From Actinomadura madurae (GTDB taxonomy: Bacteria > Actinomycetota > Actinomycetes > Streptosporangiales > Streptosporangiaceae): a DNA stretch of 33,618 nt. Below the pieces are notes generated by a model. That model ran no database searches, had not been told where the DNA came from, and saw only the letters and a list, made by a program, of their open reading frames with translations. How positions within the stretch are numbered: position 1 is the first letter of the stretch; every line of letters begins with the position of its first letter. Location of the stretch: NCBI RefSeq assembly GCF_900115095.1, contig NZ_FOVH01000035.1:1-33618 (forward strand). The letters are read 5' to 3'. Made by a program: the position numbers and the translations under genes. Below are positions 1-7,390 of the stretch, one piece after another.

Positions 1-163
1 CACGACGTCCGAGCCATCGCCACACCCTGCACGAACCGGCACACCGCATCACGCAGACACACCGACCGAGATCAACTTCTCAAACACGCACTAAGACGAG
101 TTTGCGCCGCTCGCGGGACGACGGTAGGCGGCTCGGGCAGGGTGGTGTGTGGAGGCGCGCCGG
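1..163. other. No gene recognised at the left edge
   Basis: This stretch precedes the stop of the first minus-strand gene. The first 100 bases are less GC-rich than the rest, and plus frame 1 stays open from the edge to a stop near 181. It could hold the tail of a gene that begins outside the window, but no family motif is visible, so I make no call. Confidence 0.3.
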
Positions 164-553
164 TCACCAGACTCCGAGTGGCATGACGTCCCAAGAGAGA
201 CGGATGACCGGACGTGTCTGCAACTGCAACGGATCGAGGGCTTCGCTCGCGAAGTGGATGACCAGGCCCTCATGCTCGCCTCGCTTCTCGATCGTGAGGC
301 TCTGCAGCCTGCGAAGCCTGCCGATCGACGCGGTCTCTTCGCCCGCCTCGAACATCGTCAGGTACGCCTCGCCCGACGTGGGATCGAGTGAGAAGAGCAC
401 TTCGCGATCACCTCGCCGGAGACGGAACGACTGAAGACCGACGGGCCAGGAAAGATCCTCGTGGTCGGAGGTCGGTTCATCCTCGAAGAGCCAGATCAGA
501 TCTGCGAGCTCGGGCATCTCCATGAGGCTGACGCTATAGGCGGCAGCGATCAA
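164..553 (-). CDS. Hypothetical protein, 129 aa
   Basis: I do not recognise a family. The protein is short and acidic, has no signal peptide or membrane segment, and looks like a small soluble beta-rich domain. It contains alternating strands around 'SFRLRRGDREVLFSLDP' and a conserved-looking ending 'IRLSWDVMPLGVW'. Codon use (G/C third positions) supports this frame over its shadows. The ATG at 553 is used, although 'MEMPELADL' 11 residues later is an alternative start. The 123 bases between it and the next minus-strand gene hold no clear terminator. It may be the last gene of a leftward unit, but nothing indicates its job. Confidence 0.6.
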   Translation of the reverse strand: MIAAAYSVSLMEMPELADLIWLFEDEPTSDHEDLSWPVGLQSFRLRRGDREVLFSLDPTSGEAYLTMFEAGEETASIGRLRRLQSLTIEKRGEHEGLVIHFASEALDPLQLQTRPVIRLSWDVMPLGVW

Positions 554-676
554 CGGGGAGGTAGGCGGCGGGTGGTCGAGCCTGTTGAAGCGCGCTGGTT
601 GGGCGCCCTGGGACCTCAGTGGGCAGGAGGCCGGGCCCCGCCTGAAAAGTGACGACTACATCGCGAGGGCCTTGAT

Positions 677-1633
677 CTAGAGGTCGATCACGACCTTGCC
701 GTGTACGTGGCGGCCGGCCTGGAGTTCGGCCGCGCGGCGGATCTGGTCGATCGGGAAGCTCGCCGCGATCGGCACCCGGATTCGGCCCGTCGCGACCAGG
801 CGGGCGATCTCTTCCAGGGCGCCGGGGGCGGAGTTCGCGCCGTTGGCCGCCGACACGCCCTCGACTTGCGCGGCGATGGTGCAGATGCGGTCGTCCGGGA
901 CGCCGAGTTTCCTTGCGGCGTGCACCGTCTCCGTCCCGTACAGGTCGATGGCGGCGGTGACACCGCCGGGAGCGAGGGCCCGGACCCGGTCGGTCAGACC
1001 TTCGCCGTAGGCGACCGGCTCGGCTCCGAGATCGCGCAGGAAATCGGCAGATGTCGCCGATCCCGTCCCGATCACGCGCGCTCCTGTGAGCCTGGCAAGT
1101 TGGACGGCGAACACCCCGACCCCGCCCGCCGCGCCGCCGATCAGCACCGTGTCGTCCGGGCCGGGGTCGACCACGGCGAGGGCGGCGGATGCCGTGCGCC
1201 CGGCGATCGTGAGGGTGGCGGCGGTGCGGTCGTCGACGCCGTCGGGAGTGTGATGGGCCTCGCTCGCCGCGTCCCCCTCGGCCAGGTCGATCACCACGAA
1301 GTCCGCGACCGCGCGGGACAGGGCGCCCCCGAACACCCGGTCGCCCGGCGCGAAGCCGGTCACCCCGTCACCGACCTGGTCGACCAGCCCCGCGTAGTCG
1401 GTCCCGAAGCCGGTCGGGAGGCTCAAGCCGAACCGGGCGGCGGTGTCCGCGTCGGCGGTGATGATCCAGTCCATCGGGTTGAGGCCGGCCGCGGTGACTT
1501 GCACGCGGATCTGTCCTGGGCCGGCCTGCGGAGCGGGAACCTCACAGATGTCCAGTACTTCGGGGCCGCCGAATGAATCGAGCCGAACCGCTCGGCTCCT
1601 GTTCGTCGGCGGGTGGTCGCTCTGTTCCTGCAT
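677..1633 (-). CDS. NADP-dependent quinone-oxidoreductase-like enzyme (MDR superfamily), 318 aa
   Basis: This is a zinc-independent medium-chain dehydrogenase/reductase of the quinone oxidoreductase type, expected to reduce quinones or enones with NADPH in the cytosol. The N-terminal GroES-like half carries 'GLNPMDW' and 'GTDYAGLVDQVGDGVTGF'. The Rossmann half carries the nucleotide loop 'GGAAGGVGVFAVQLARL' (about residues 155-175). The C-terminus 'LQAGRHVHGKVVID' is typical of the family. The open frame runs further upstream, but the ATG at 1633 is chosen because AAGGAGA (1643-1649) sits 9 bases before it and family homology begins just after. The gene diverges from the TetR gene, and two palindromes lie between them, so TetR-controlled expression induced by an electrophile or quinone is a reasonable inference. 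Confidence 0.88.
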   Translation of the reverse strand: MQEQSDHPPTNRSRAVRLDSFGGPEVLDICEVPAPQAGPGQIRVQVTAAGLNPMDWIITADADTAARFGLSLPTGFGTDYAGLVDQVGDGVTGFAPGDRVFGGALSRAVADFVVIDLAEGDAASEAHHTPDGVDDRTAATLTIAGRTASAALAVVDPGPDDTVLIGGAAGGVGVFAVQLARLTGARVIGTGSATSADFLRDLGAEPVAYGEGLTDRVRALAPGGVTAAIDLYGTETVHAARKLGVPDDRICTIAAQVEGVSAANGANSAPGALEEIARLVATGRIRVPIAASFPIDQIRRAAELQAGRHVHGKVVIDL

Positions 1634-1666
1634 GTGCGCCTGTCTCCTTGGGGGCCGAGGGAACGC

Positions 1667-1692
1667 ATGAAACGGACTATGCTCCGTTTCAT
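1667..1692. promoter_or_regulatory. Palindromic operator O1 between the MDR enzyme and TetR genes
   Basis: This is a perfect inverted repeat with 10-base arms, ATGAAACGGA and TCCGTTTCAT, around a 6-base spacer. It lies in the 108-base divergent intergenic region between the oxidoreductase start (1633) and the regulator start (1742). A perfect dyad of this size beside a TetR gene is the usual signature of its operator. It lies 33 bases upstream of the oxidoreductase start codon, where bound repressor would block transcription. Confidence 0.75.
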
Positions 1693-1710
1693 GGCTGACT
1701 CTAACACAAC

Positions 1711-1728
1711 CGGAGCGTGATCCGTTTT
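1711..1728. promoter_or_regulatory. Second, weaker operator O2 just upstream of tetR
   Basis: CGGA-N6-TCCG repeats the core and spacing of O1 (CGGA-N6-TCCG) 38 bases further along, with the TTTT flank conserved only on the right. The match in core and spacer length suggests a second dimer site for the same regulator, placed for autoregulation. The arms outside the core have diverged, so weaker binding is inferred. Confidence 0.5.
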
Positions 1729-1741
1729 GGGTGAGGCGAAG

Positions 1742-2308
1742 ATGCGCGCGCCGCGGGCGGACGCGGCCCGTAACCGTGACCAGTTGCTCGCGGTGGCGAC
1801 CCGCGTGTTCGCGTCGGCTGACGCCGAGACGTCGATGCGCGCGATCGCCCGCGAGGCCGGAGTCGGCATCGCCACGCTCTACCGGCACTTCCCGACCCGC
1901 GAGTCGCTGGTCGATGCGGTCTACCGGGACCAGGTCGAGCGGCTGACGACCGGCGCCCGCGAGTTGCTCGACCGGCTGCCCCCGGCTGCGGCGATGCGGC
2001 GCTGGATGGACTTGTTCGGGGACTGGGTCGCGACCAAGAACGGCATGCTCGACACGCTGGTCGCGATGATCGAGTCGGGCGAGATCGCCCATGTGCAGAC
2101 GCGGAGCGAGCTACTGGCGGCCGTCACCACGATTCTCGACGCCGGTCGCGCGGCGGGCGACCTCCGCTCCGACGTCACCGCCGAAGACATCGCCGCGTCC
2201 CTCATCGGCATCTTCACCGTGGCCCCCCGGCACGAGCATGAAGCCAGGGCCGGTCGCCTGCTCGACCTTCTGATGGACGGCCTCCGGCCCGCCGCCCGGC
2301 CGACCTGA
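1742..2308 (+). CDS. TetR/AcrR family transcriptional regulator, 188 aa
   Basis: This is a one-component repressor. Residues about 10-55 form the TetR helix-turn-helix: 'RDQLLAVATRVFASADAETS' leads into 'MRAIAREAGVGIATLYRHFP', the canonical recognition helix. The remainder is the ligand-binding, dimerisation domain and ends in 'LLDLLMDGLRP'. An in-frame TTG at 1727 would add five residues. The ATG at 1742 is preferred because GGTGAGG lies 5 bases upstream. The gene diverges from the MDR oxidoreductase gene, with two matching palindromes between them, so it probably represses that gene and itself. The ligand is unknown. Confidence 0.88.
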   Translation: MRAPRADAARNRDQLLAVATRVFASADAETSMRAIAREAGVGIATLYRHFPTRESLVDAVYRDQVERLTTGARELLDRLPPAAAMRRWMDLFGDWVATKNGMLDTLVAMIESGEIAHVQTRSELLAAVTTILDAGRAAGDLRSDVTAEDIAASLIGIFTVAPRHEHEARAGRLLDLLMDGLRPAARPT

Positions 2309-2332
2309 GTCCGGATCGAAGTGGCCAGTGCG

Positions 2333-2362
2333 GTGACCACTATCGATCACCAGGTTGGTCAC
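2333..2362. terminator. Inverted repeat downstream of tetR
   Basis: GTGACCA and TGGTCAC form 7-base arms around a 16-base spacer, starting 25 bases after the TetR stop. There is no T tract. It could be a weak terminator or a leftover operator of the decayed regulator next door. Confidence 0.3.
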
Positions 2363-2625
2363 GCGGCTTGGGGGCGAGGACGTCCCCATCGGCGACGGCT
2401 CTCGCTGCGGACCCGCGCGCGTGCCCGCCGTTGCGCGGCCAGGATGGGTTGCAACGCTGGTCAACGGGCGGGTCTGGACGTGCCCGGGCGACCGCAGCGC
2501 AATGGTGGCCCATCGGGAATCGATTCGGCCCGGCCAGGCATCTTGATCGTCTGCCAAGGGTCCTTTCAGCGGTAGCGGCCGGAAATGGCAAGCGAAGGCC
2601 AGGGCGATTTGCTCGGCCACCGAGA

Positions 2626-2763
2626 CGATGCGCAGACCGGTACCTGCTTGAGGCACGTCTGACGCTCGACCGCAAGGCCGACGAGGCCATGAAGGCCCAT
2701 ATCGAGCGGGCGTCGAATGCGCTGATGGCGTTTCTCGACACCGCCGAACCGCCGGCGAGATGA
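2626..2763 (+). pseudogene. Remnant resembling the C-terminal end of a GntR/FCD regulator
   Basis: Plus-strand codons ending in TGA at 2763 encode 'RYLLEARLTLDRKADEAM' followed by 'KAHIERASNALMAFLDT'. This matches the pattern of the last helices of FCD-domain GntR regulators (an E-x-L-x3-D-x2-A-x2-A-M-x2-H run). The upstream 250 bases in the same frame read as arginine- and proline-rich nonsense, with no winged helix. I read it as the tail of a gene whose 5' part has been lost or scrambled. The rest of 2309-2862 shows no supportable gene. The assignment is by eye only. Confidence 0.35.
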
Positions 2764-2862
2764 CGTGACGCCAACCCCCGGCATCCTGAAGGTCGCAAGG
2801 GGTCCATGTAGCCTGCCGCAGACGGTCTGGGCGAAGGGCCGCGGCGGCGACCGGGAGGTTTC

Positions 2863-3267
2863 GTGGACGAGCTGTCACTCTTGGTCGTCTTCGCGGGCTG
2901 CCTTTTCGTGGCCGGGGTCTTCCTGCTGGCCAGGGCCAGGCTGTTCCGTGCCCGCGCGGTGCGCGTCTCGGGACGCATCACCAAGCTCGACGTCATCTTC
3001 AGCGAGAACGGGAGCACCATCCGGGAGGCGATCGTCGAGTTCGTCACCGAGGACGGGCGCGAGATCACGACCAAGGGTGGCGACATCGGGATGCGGAACC
3101 TGCGTGAGGGGAGCCCGGTCAAAGTCCTGTACCACCCCAAGAAGCCCGCGGTGGCTTTTGTCGAAGGCACGTCGATGCGCGGCGGCTGGGTCGGCGGAGT
3201 CTTCATCTGTTTCGGGCTATGCCTCGCGCTCGCCTTCGTCCTGACACTGCTCTTCGGCCCCGAATGA
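2863..3267 (+). CDS. DUF3592-type membrane protein, 134 aa
   Basis: A hydrophobic segment spans residues about 5-25 and a second spans about 107-130, flanking a soluble beta domain ('VRVSGRITKLDVIFSENG', then 'VKVLYHPKKPAVAFVEG'). This two-helix layout with a 'V-x-V-x-Y-x-P' strand is typical of DUF3592 proteins, whose function is unknown. The soluble domain probably faces outward. The GTG start is supported by GGGAGG 6 bases upstream. The gene converges on the next minus-strand gene, with a strong hairpin between them. Confidence 0.8.
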   Translation: MDELSLLVVFAGCLFVAGVFLLARARLFRARAVRVSGRITKLDVIFSENGSTIREAIVEFVTEDGREITTKGGDIGMRNLREGSPVKVLYHPKKPAVAFVEGTSMRGGWVGGVFICFGLCLALAFVLTLLFGPE

Positions 3268-3274
3268 ACAATGC

Positions 3275-3315
3275 GACCTGGCGCGCTCCGGCAGCGGGCA
3301 AGAGCGTGCCAGGTC
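3275..3315. terminator. Bidirectional terminator between convergent genes
   Basis: GACCTGGC (3275-3282) pairs perfectly with GCCAGGTC (3308-3315). After one mismatch the stem continues with CGCT/AGCG. It begins 8 bases after the DUF3592 stop and overlaps the stop of the convergent minus-strand gene. It lacks a U tract, as is common in actinomycetes. Confidence 0.65.
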
Positions 3316-3832
3316 AGCGGTGGGAGGGCTTCCCGTAGAGGGAGACCCTGTCGTCGCGTTCGAGACTGTAGTGGCGTCCGAGGAACATGGCGCTCTCGGG
3401 AGCCTCGTGGGCAATGCTGACTGCCCAGTCGCAGTACGTCCAGGTCATTGAATAGCCGGAGAGCCGGAAGTTGGCCCGGTACGACGCGCTTTGGCCCGGT
3501 GCCAGGGTTCCGATGTGGACCATTCGTCTGGTCACCGGAAAGGAAGCCCAGACCGGCTGGCGCTCAACTCGGATCGCGCCGCTCGGTTCGCGCTTCAGGC
3601 ACAGCCAGTCCACCTCGGAAAGGTCGCCGTGGGTGCGGAGTTCCTCAGACGGGACGTACCCATCGGCCTCCCGCATCCAGACCTCGTGCACAAGTACTTC
3701 CCCGCCACCGTCACTCTCTGGGACGGGGAATGCCTTGGGAAGCCGGCCGCGCTTGGTCGCCTCGGCCGCACCTCTGCCGCGTCCGGTCCAGACGGTGCGA
3801 ACCCGTTGGATGACCAACACGACACCGATCAT
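3314..3832 (-). CDS. Hypothetical protein with one N-terminal hydrophobic segment
   Basis: I cannot assign a family. From the ATG at 3832 the protein begins 'MIGVVLVIQRVRTVWTGRGR', which looks like a short hydrophobic stretch followed by basic residues, and so possibly a membrane-associated or secreted start. A soluble region rich in aromatic residues follows ('SMTWTYCDWAVSIAHEAPE'), ending 'SLYGKPSHR'. An in-frame GTG at 3859 gives nine more residues but has no ribosome-binding site. The ATG at 3832 has GGGTGG close upstream. The stop lies within the bidirectional hairpin shared with the DUF3592 gene. Confidence 0.55.
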   Translation of the reverse strand: MIGVVLVIQRVRTVWTGRGRGAAEATKRGRLPKAFPVPESDGGGEVLVHEVWMREADGYVPSEELRTHGDLSEVDWLCLKREPSGAIRVERQPVWASFPVTRRMVHIGTLAPGQSASYRANFRLSGYSMTWTYCDWAVSIAHEAPESAMFLGRHYSLERDDRVSLYGKPSHR

Positions 3833-3898
3833 GCCACCCGGCAGGCGCGAAGCACGCACCAGCGTGGTCCACTCGGCGGGCGGTGGGTAGATGATTCC

Positions 3899-3928
3899 TT
3901 GACGAATAATTCGGTGACGAACTATATT
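3899..3928 (+). promoter_or_regulatory. Sigma-70-type promoter for the SnoaL-like gene
   Basis: A -35 box TTGACG (3899-3904) and a -10 box TATATT (3923-3928) are separated by 18 bases in an AT-rich island of otherwise GC-rich DNA. Initiation near 3935 would give a 5' leader of about 20 bases before the ATG at 3955. The spacer contains a second TGACGAA copy (3915-3921) and the small dyad TTCG-GTGA-CGAA, a possible repressor site. Confidence 0.6.
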
Positions 3929-3954
3929 GATGCCTCTGATGAGAGAGAGGTCTC

Positions 3955-4419
3955 ATGCCCGAATCCGTGACTCCGCGCGAGATCTTTCTGAGGCTGGTGC
4001 ACGGCGTCTGCGAGGAACGCTGGGAAGACGTGATCGAGTTCTACGCCGAGAAGACCCACGTAGAGCACCCTTTCCATCCACTTGCGGCGCCCCCGCTGCG
4101 GTCTCTTGAGGAGTTGCGCGCGCACTTCGGGATCGACGCACCGCCTGGCGCCTATACAGGGCACACCCTGCGTCGCCGGCCGGTCGGCATCACTGTTCAC
4201 GAGACCGCGGATCCCGAGGTCATCGTGGCCGAGTTCCGGTACGAGGGGACCGTGGTGGAGACCGGCGAGCCCTTCGCCGTTCCGGCGATCTTCGTCATGC
4301 GGGTCCGCGACGGGAAGATCGTTGAGTCCCGCGATTACCTCGACCACCTGCGTTCGGCCCAAGCACGTGGTCAGCTGGGTGAGGTCCTCGCCGCTGCCGG
4401 GTGGCGATCCAACCCCTGA
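3955..4419 (+). CDS. SnoaL-like / NTF2-fold protein, 154 aa
   Basis: The length and layout match the ketosteroid-isomerase-like SnoaL family: an N-terminal helix 'FLRLVHGVCEERWEDVIEFY', then strands 'VEHPFHPLAAPP' and 'IVAEFRYEGTVVETGEPFAVP', and the closing 'FVMRVRDGKIVESRDYLDH', which is the family's characteristic final strand. Members bind small hydrophobic ligands, and some act as isomerases, cyclases or hydrolases. The substrate here is unknown. The start is supported by AGAGAGG 5 bases upstream and by a good promoter. It stands alone and faces the convergent HEAT-repeat gene. Confidence 0.8.
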   Translation: MPESVTPREIFLRLVHGVCEERWEDVIEFYAEKTHVEHPFHPLAAPPLRSLEELRAHFGIDAPPGAYTGHTLRRRPVGITVHETADPEVIVAEFRYEGTVVETGEPFAVPAIFVMRVRDGKIVESRDYLDHLRSAQARGQLGEVLAAAGWRSNP

Positions 4420-4461
4420 CGGGTGAGGACGGCAGGCTCGTCTTCCAGCTAGAACCCGGTC

Positions 4462-5691
4462 TCAGTCCAGCCCCGCGTACGTGCGGCACTTCGCTCGCCG
4501 GGACGGGAGGCCCCAAGAGCTGAGCATCAGCATGAAGTTGCCCCACCGCCAGGTGTCGTCCCCCATCTCGGCCAGTGTCCGGACGGCGAGCTGCTGCGGT
4601 TCGGTCAGCTCCGCGAATGGCGGCAGGGGCGTGCTCCGCGGCTGCCCGAAGACGTGTTGCAGCACGGCCTCGGCCGTTGGGAAGGCATCGGGGCCGGAGC
4701 TGAGCGCCAGCCCCTTGAGCAGGGCGCCGAGAAGCCTCGGATGCGCCCGCTCCTCGATCCCCGAGAGCGTGATCGTCGCGTAGCCGCGCACGTTGCCGTC
4801 CAGATGATGGATCCCGGGTTCGGAGTTCTCGGGTGGCTGGACGGCGGCCGCCTCCAGCACGTCCAGGACGTCCGGGTCGGTGACCTCCAGGCGGGCCAGT
4901 GCGATCGCGGAGGCGCACCGGAGGAGCGCGTCCTGGCCGGTCAGGAAAGCGCGGAGCCGCGGTGCGAGGTCATGGCCGGACAGCAGACCCGCGGAGATGA
5001 TCGCGTTCACCGCGACGGCGGGGACGACGCCCGGCTCCAGGAGCGGCCGCAGGGCGGGCAGCGTGTCGGCCGCCTCTTCCGGGAACCAGCCCAGCGTGTA
5101 CGCCGCGGCGGCCTGGATCTCCGGGTCAGGATCGCCGAGTAGGTCGCGCAGCGTCGGACTGGTGGCGCGAACGGCGTCGTATGCATCGAGTTCGGCTTCG
5201 GCGTGGTGCAGGGACTGGCCGGGTTCGAATGCGGCGAGATGCATCTCGCGGACGCTTCGCTCGCCTTCGTTCTTGGCCTCTGCGACCCACTGCTCCATTC
5301 GGCGCAGCTCTTCGTCGGGGTCGGCGGCACGCATCTCTTGGATGCCCGCACGCCATCCGGTGACGTCGACGCCGTGCGGCAGGTACGACTCGTCGTAGCC
5401 GATGGCGATCGCGGAGAGGAGGTGCACGATGCCGGCGCGGTCCTGGACCCGAGGGTCGGCGGCCAGCGCGGCCAGGAACGGGACGGCGTGCGCGGTCGCC
5501 TCGTACCGGCTGCCCTGGTGGAAGATGTTGCCGTACAGCTCGTGTCTTGCCTTGTCGCGCTCGCCGGCTGACTCTGAGGCGAGCGCCCGGAGTTGGTCGG
5601 GCACGTCCTCGGCCGAGCCGTAGGCATGTTCGAGGGCGGCCCAGTCGACCTCGTCCAGCCCGGCAAGCGGGCCGCCTTCCCTGTCGCTCAT
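4462..5691 (-). CDS. HEAT-repeat protein, 409 aa
   Basis: This is an alpha-solenoid protein of repeated helix pairs. Recognisable units include 'TLRDLLGDPDPEIQAAAAYT' with 'LGWFPEEAADTLPALRPLL', and later 'LRAFLTGQDALLRCASAIAL' with 'ARLEVTDPDVLDVLEAAA'. The spacing of Ala/Leu and the 'D-P-D' turns are those of HEAT or PBS-lyase-like repeats. The N-terminal 120 residues ('LEHAYGSAEDVPDQLRALAS', 'GSRYEATAHAVPFLAALA') are typical of actinobacterial members. These proteins are scaffolds, and no catalytic site is visible. The ATG at 5691 lacks a clear ribosome-binding site. It is convergent with the SnoaL-like gene, leaving 42 bases between the two stops. Confidence 0.8.
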   Translation of the reverse strand: MSDREGGPLAGLDEVDWAALEHAYGSAEDVPDQLRALASESAGERDKARHELYGNIFHQGSRYEATAHAVPFLAALAADPRVQDRAGIVHLLSAIAIGYDESYLPHGVDVTGWRAGIQEMRAADPDEELRRMEQWVAEAKNEGERSVREMHLAAFEPGQSLHHAEAELDAYDAVRATSPTLRDLLGDPDPEIQAAAAYTLGWFPEEAADTLPALRPLLEPGVVPAVAVNAIISAGLLSGHDLAPRLRAFLTGQDALLRCASAIALARLEVTDPDVLDVLEAAAVQPPENSEPGIHHLDGNVRGYATITLSGIEERAHPRLLGALLKGLALSSGPDAFPTAEAVLQHVFGQPRSTPLPPFAELTEPQQLAVRTLAEMGDDTWRWGNFMLMLSSWGLPSRRAKCRTYAGLD

Positions 5692-5783
5692 GGCCCGTAA
5701 TACTGCCAGCCGATACCGACACCCGGCGGCAATCCGAGAGGAACATTAGTTCGCTGACTGTCTCCCGGTATGCCTGAGCTTGT

Positions 5784-6419
5784 TTAAGCGCGGCAGTCGG
5801 AGGACGCGGTGCGAACGGTTTCCAGCAGGCCCGCGACTGTCAGGAGATCGCGGGTGCGGAAGTAGGCCGTTGGATCGTCTTGGGCGATGCCGGGCTGTAG
5901 ACGCTTCTGGAGAGCGGTCTTGCAGTTCGTGAAGATCTTGTGCTGTGCGGCGGTGAGCGAGCCACCTGATTCCAGGCACGCGATTACGCAGGTGTTCAGG
6001 TCTTCGGTGACCTGGTCAGACGCTTCGAGAAGGGTGGGGAGGCGCTTGCGGCACCAGAACCTCAGAGCGTACAGGGCCGCCTCTTGCGGAGCGCCGTACC
6101 AGTGGCCGGGCGAGTGGCTGGGATCAAGGTCTGCGGGGCGAGGGCTTCGCTGACCCTGCAGTTTCGCGCGTCCACGCTTGGCGGCGTAGTCGCGGACATC
6201 CGCCTTCCACAGTTCGCGGCTGGTTGTGAGCGCCTCCAAGGCACGCAGCAGCGATTGCTCGTCGCGTCGAAACGGCCCCGCGATCTCCTCCAAATAGCTG
6301 AGGGTCGCATGGAAACCGAGGGGGCGATACAACTGCACGCACGATCGGAGATCTGCGACCCGCCGAGGGTAGGGCCGAGTGGGATCACGCACCTTTCGCG
6401 CGTACAAACTGAAACTCAC
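5784..6419 (-). CDS. Hypothetical protein, 211 aa
   Basis: I recognise no family. The protein is basic, largely helical and without membrane segments. It contains a His/Trp-rich loop 'SHSPGHWYGAPQEAALYALR', then 'FWCRKRLPTLLEASDQVTED', several cysteines and a terminal 'TASSDCRA'. The start is GTG at 6419 with no evident ribosome-binding site, so an internal start is possible. It sits between the HEAT-repeat gene and the terminator of the FAH operon. The 92 bases to the HEAT-repeat gene hold nothing I can name. Confidence 0.55.
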   Translation of the reverse strand: MSFSLYARKVRDPTRPYPRRVADLRSCVQLYRPLGFHATLSYLEEIAGPFRRDEQSLLRALEALTTSRELWKADVRDYAAKRGRAKLQGQRSPRPADLDPSHSPGHWYGAPQEAALYALRFWCRKRLPTLLEASDQVTEDLNTCVIACLESGGSLTAAQHKIFTNCKTALQKRLQPGIAQDDPTAYFRTRDLLTVAGLLETVRTASSDCRA

Positions 6420-6463
6420 GTTCGAAGGTTAGTACGGCGACCAAAGGGCCGCCCTCAACGCGT

Positions 6464-6499
6464 CCCAGCCTGACGCGACGGGCTGCGCGTCAGGCTGGG
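6464..6499 (-). terminator. Strong terminator hairpin after the FAH operon
   Basis: Two perfect 14-base arms (6464-6477 and 6486-6499, reading CCCAGCCTGACGCG and its complement) enclose an 8-base loop. The hairpin lies 15 bases downstream of the FAH-family stop on the minus strand. It is the strongest stem in this part of the window and marks the end of the transporter/FAH operon. Confidence 0.8.
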
Positions 6500-6514
6500 G
6501 CGGTTCGTTGCGGG

Positions 6515-7369
6515 TCAGTGTGGGGTTTCCTGGACGATCGGGTTGGTCAATGAGCCGATCTGCTCGATCTCGATCGTGCACTCGTCGCCCGGCTTCAGCC
6601 AGACCTGCGGGTCGCGCAGGGCGCCGACGCCGCCGGGGGTGCCGGTGACGATCACATCGCCGGGGTCCAGCGTCATGGCCTCGGAGAGGAGGGAGACCAG
6701 CGCGGCCACGCCGAAGATCATGTCCTTGGTGTCGGCCTCCTGCATCGTCTCGCCGTTCAGGAGCGTCCTGATGCGCAGTCCGGCGCAGCCGGGGGGCAGT
6801 TCGTCGCGCGTGACGAGTTCCGGGCCGAAGGCGCCGGTGCCGTCGAAGGTCTTGCCCATCGTCCACTGCTGCGACTTGATCTGGAAATCCCGGACGGAGC
6901 CGTCGTTGAACGCGGAGTAGCCCGCGACGTGGTCGAGCGCCTCGTCTTCGCCGATGTGCCTGCCGCCCTTGCCGATGACGGCGGCGAGTTCGCACTCGTA
7001 GTCGAGGAGGTCGGACGCGTCCGGTCGCACCAGCGGTTCGCCGTGCGCGACCAGGCTGTTGGCGAACCGGGCGAAGACGGCCGGGTAGGACGGCGCCTCG
7101 AAGCCGCTCTCCGCCGAGTGCTCGTGGTAGTTCAGCCCGATGCAGAGGATCTTCCCCGGCCGGACGACCGGTGGCAGCAGCCGCACGTCCGGCAGGGCGA
7201 GTTCCGGTGCGCCGTCGAGGGTCTTCCCCAGGTCGGCGAGGTCGGCGTCGCTGCGCAGGAAGTGCTGGAGGTCGCCGCCGAGCTCGGAGACCGGACGGCC
7301 TCGATAGCCCTCTCCGGATTTGATCGCGACGCCCTCTTCGGTGCCGGTGGTGTAGGTGATGAATCGCAC
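6515..7369 (-). CDS. Fumarylacetoacetate hydrolase family protein, 284 aa
   Basis: This is an FAH-superfamily enzyme. Members hydrolyse acylpyruvates, decarboxylate or isomerise hydroxymuconates, or dehydrate 2-keto-3-deoxy acids, using a divalent metal. Visible landmarks are 'KILCIGLNYHEHSAE' (about 73-87), the metal-binding 'DYECE' (E125, E127), 'GYSAFNDGSVRDFQ' (D156), 'KTFDGTGAFGPELV' and the closing 'VIVTGTPGGVG'. The length is normal. The GTG start has AGGAGG 5 bases upstream. Only 21 bases separate it from the CitMHS transporter, so the two are cotranscribed. With a carboxylate transporter and the dehydratase/aldolase operon nearby, cleavage or dehydration of a keto-acid intermediate is inferred. 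The exact substrate is not readable. Confidence 0.88.
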   Translation of the reverse strand: MRFITYTTGTEEGVAIKSGEGYRGRPVSELGGDLQHFLRSDADLADLGKTLDGAPELALPDVRLLPPVVRPGKILCIGLNYHEHSAESGFEAPSYPAVFARFANSLVAHGEPLVRPDASDLLDYECELAAVIGKGGRHIGEDEALDHVAGYSAFNDGSVRDFQIKSQQWTMGKTFDGTGAFGPELVTRDELPPGCAGLRIRTLLNGETMQEADTKDMIFGVAALVSLLSEAMTLDPGDVIVTGTPGGVGALRDPQVWLKPGDECTIEIEQIGSLTNPIVQETPH

Positions 7370-7390
7370 CCGTGCCTCCTGTGACTGGGG

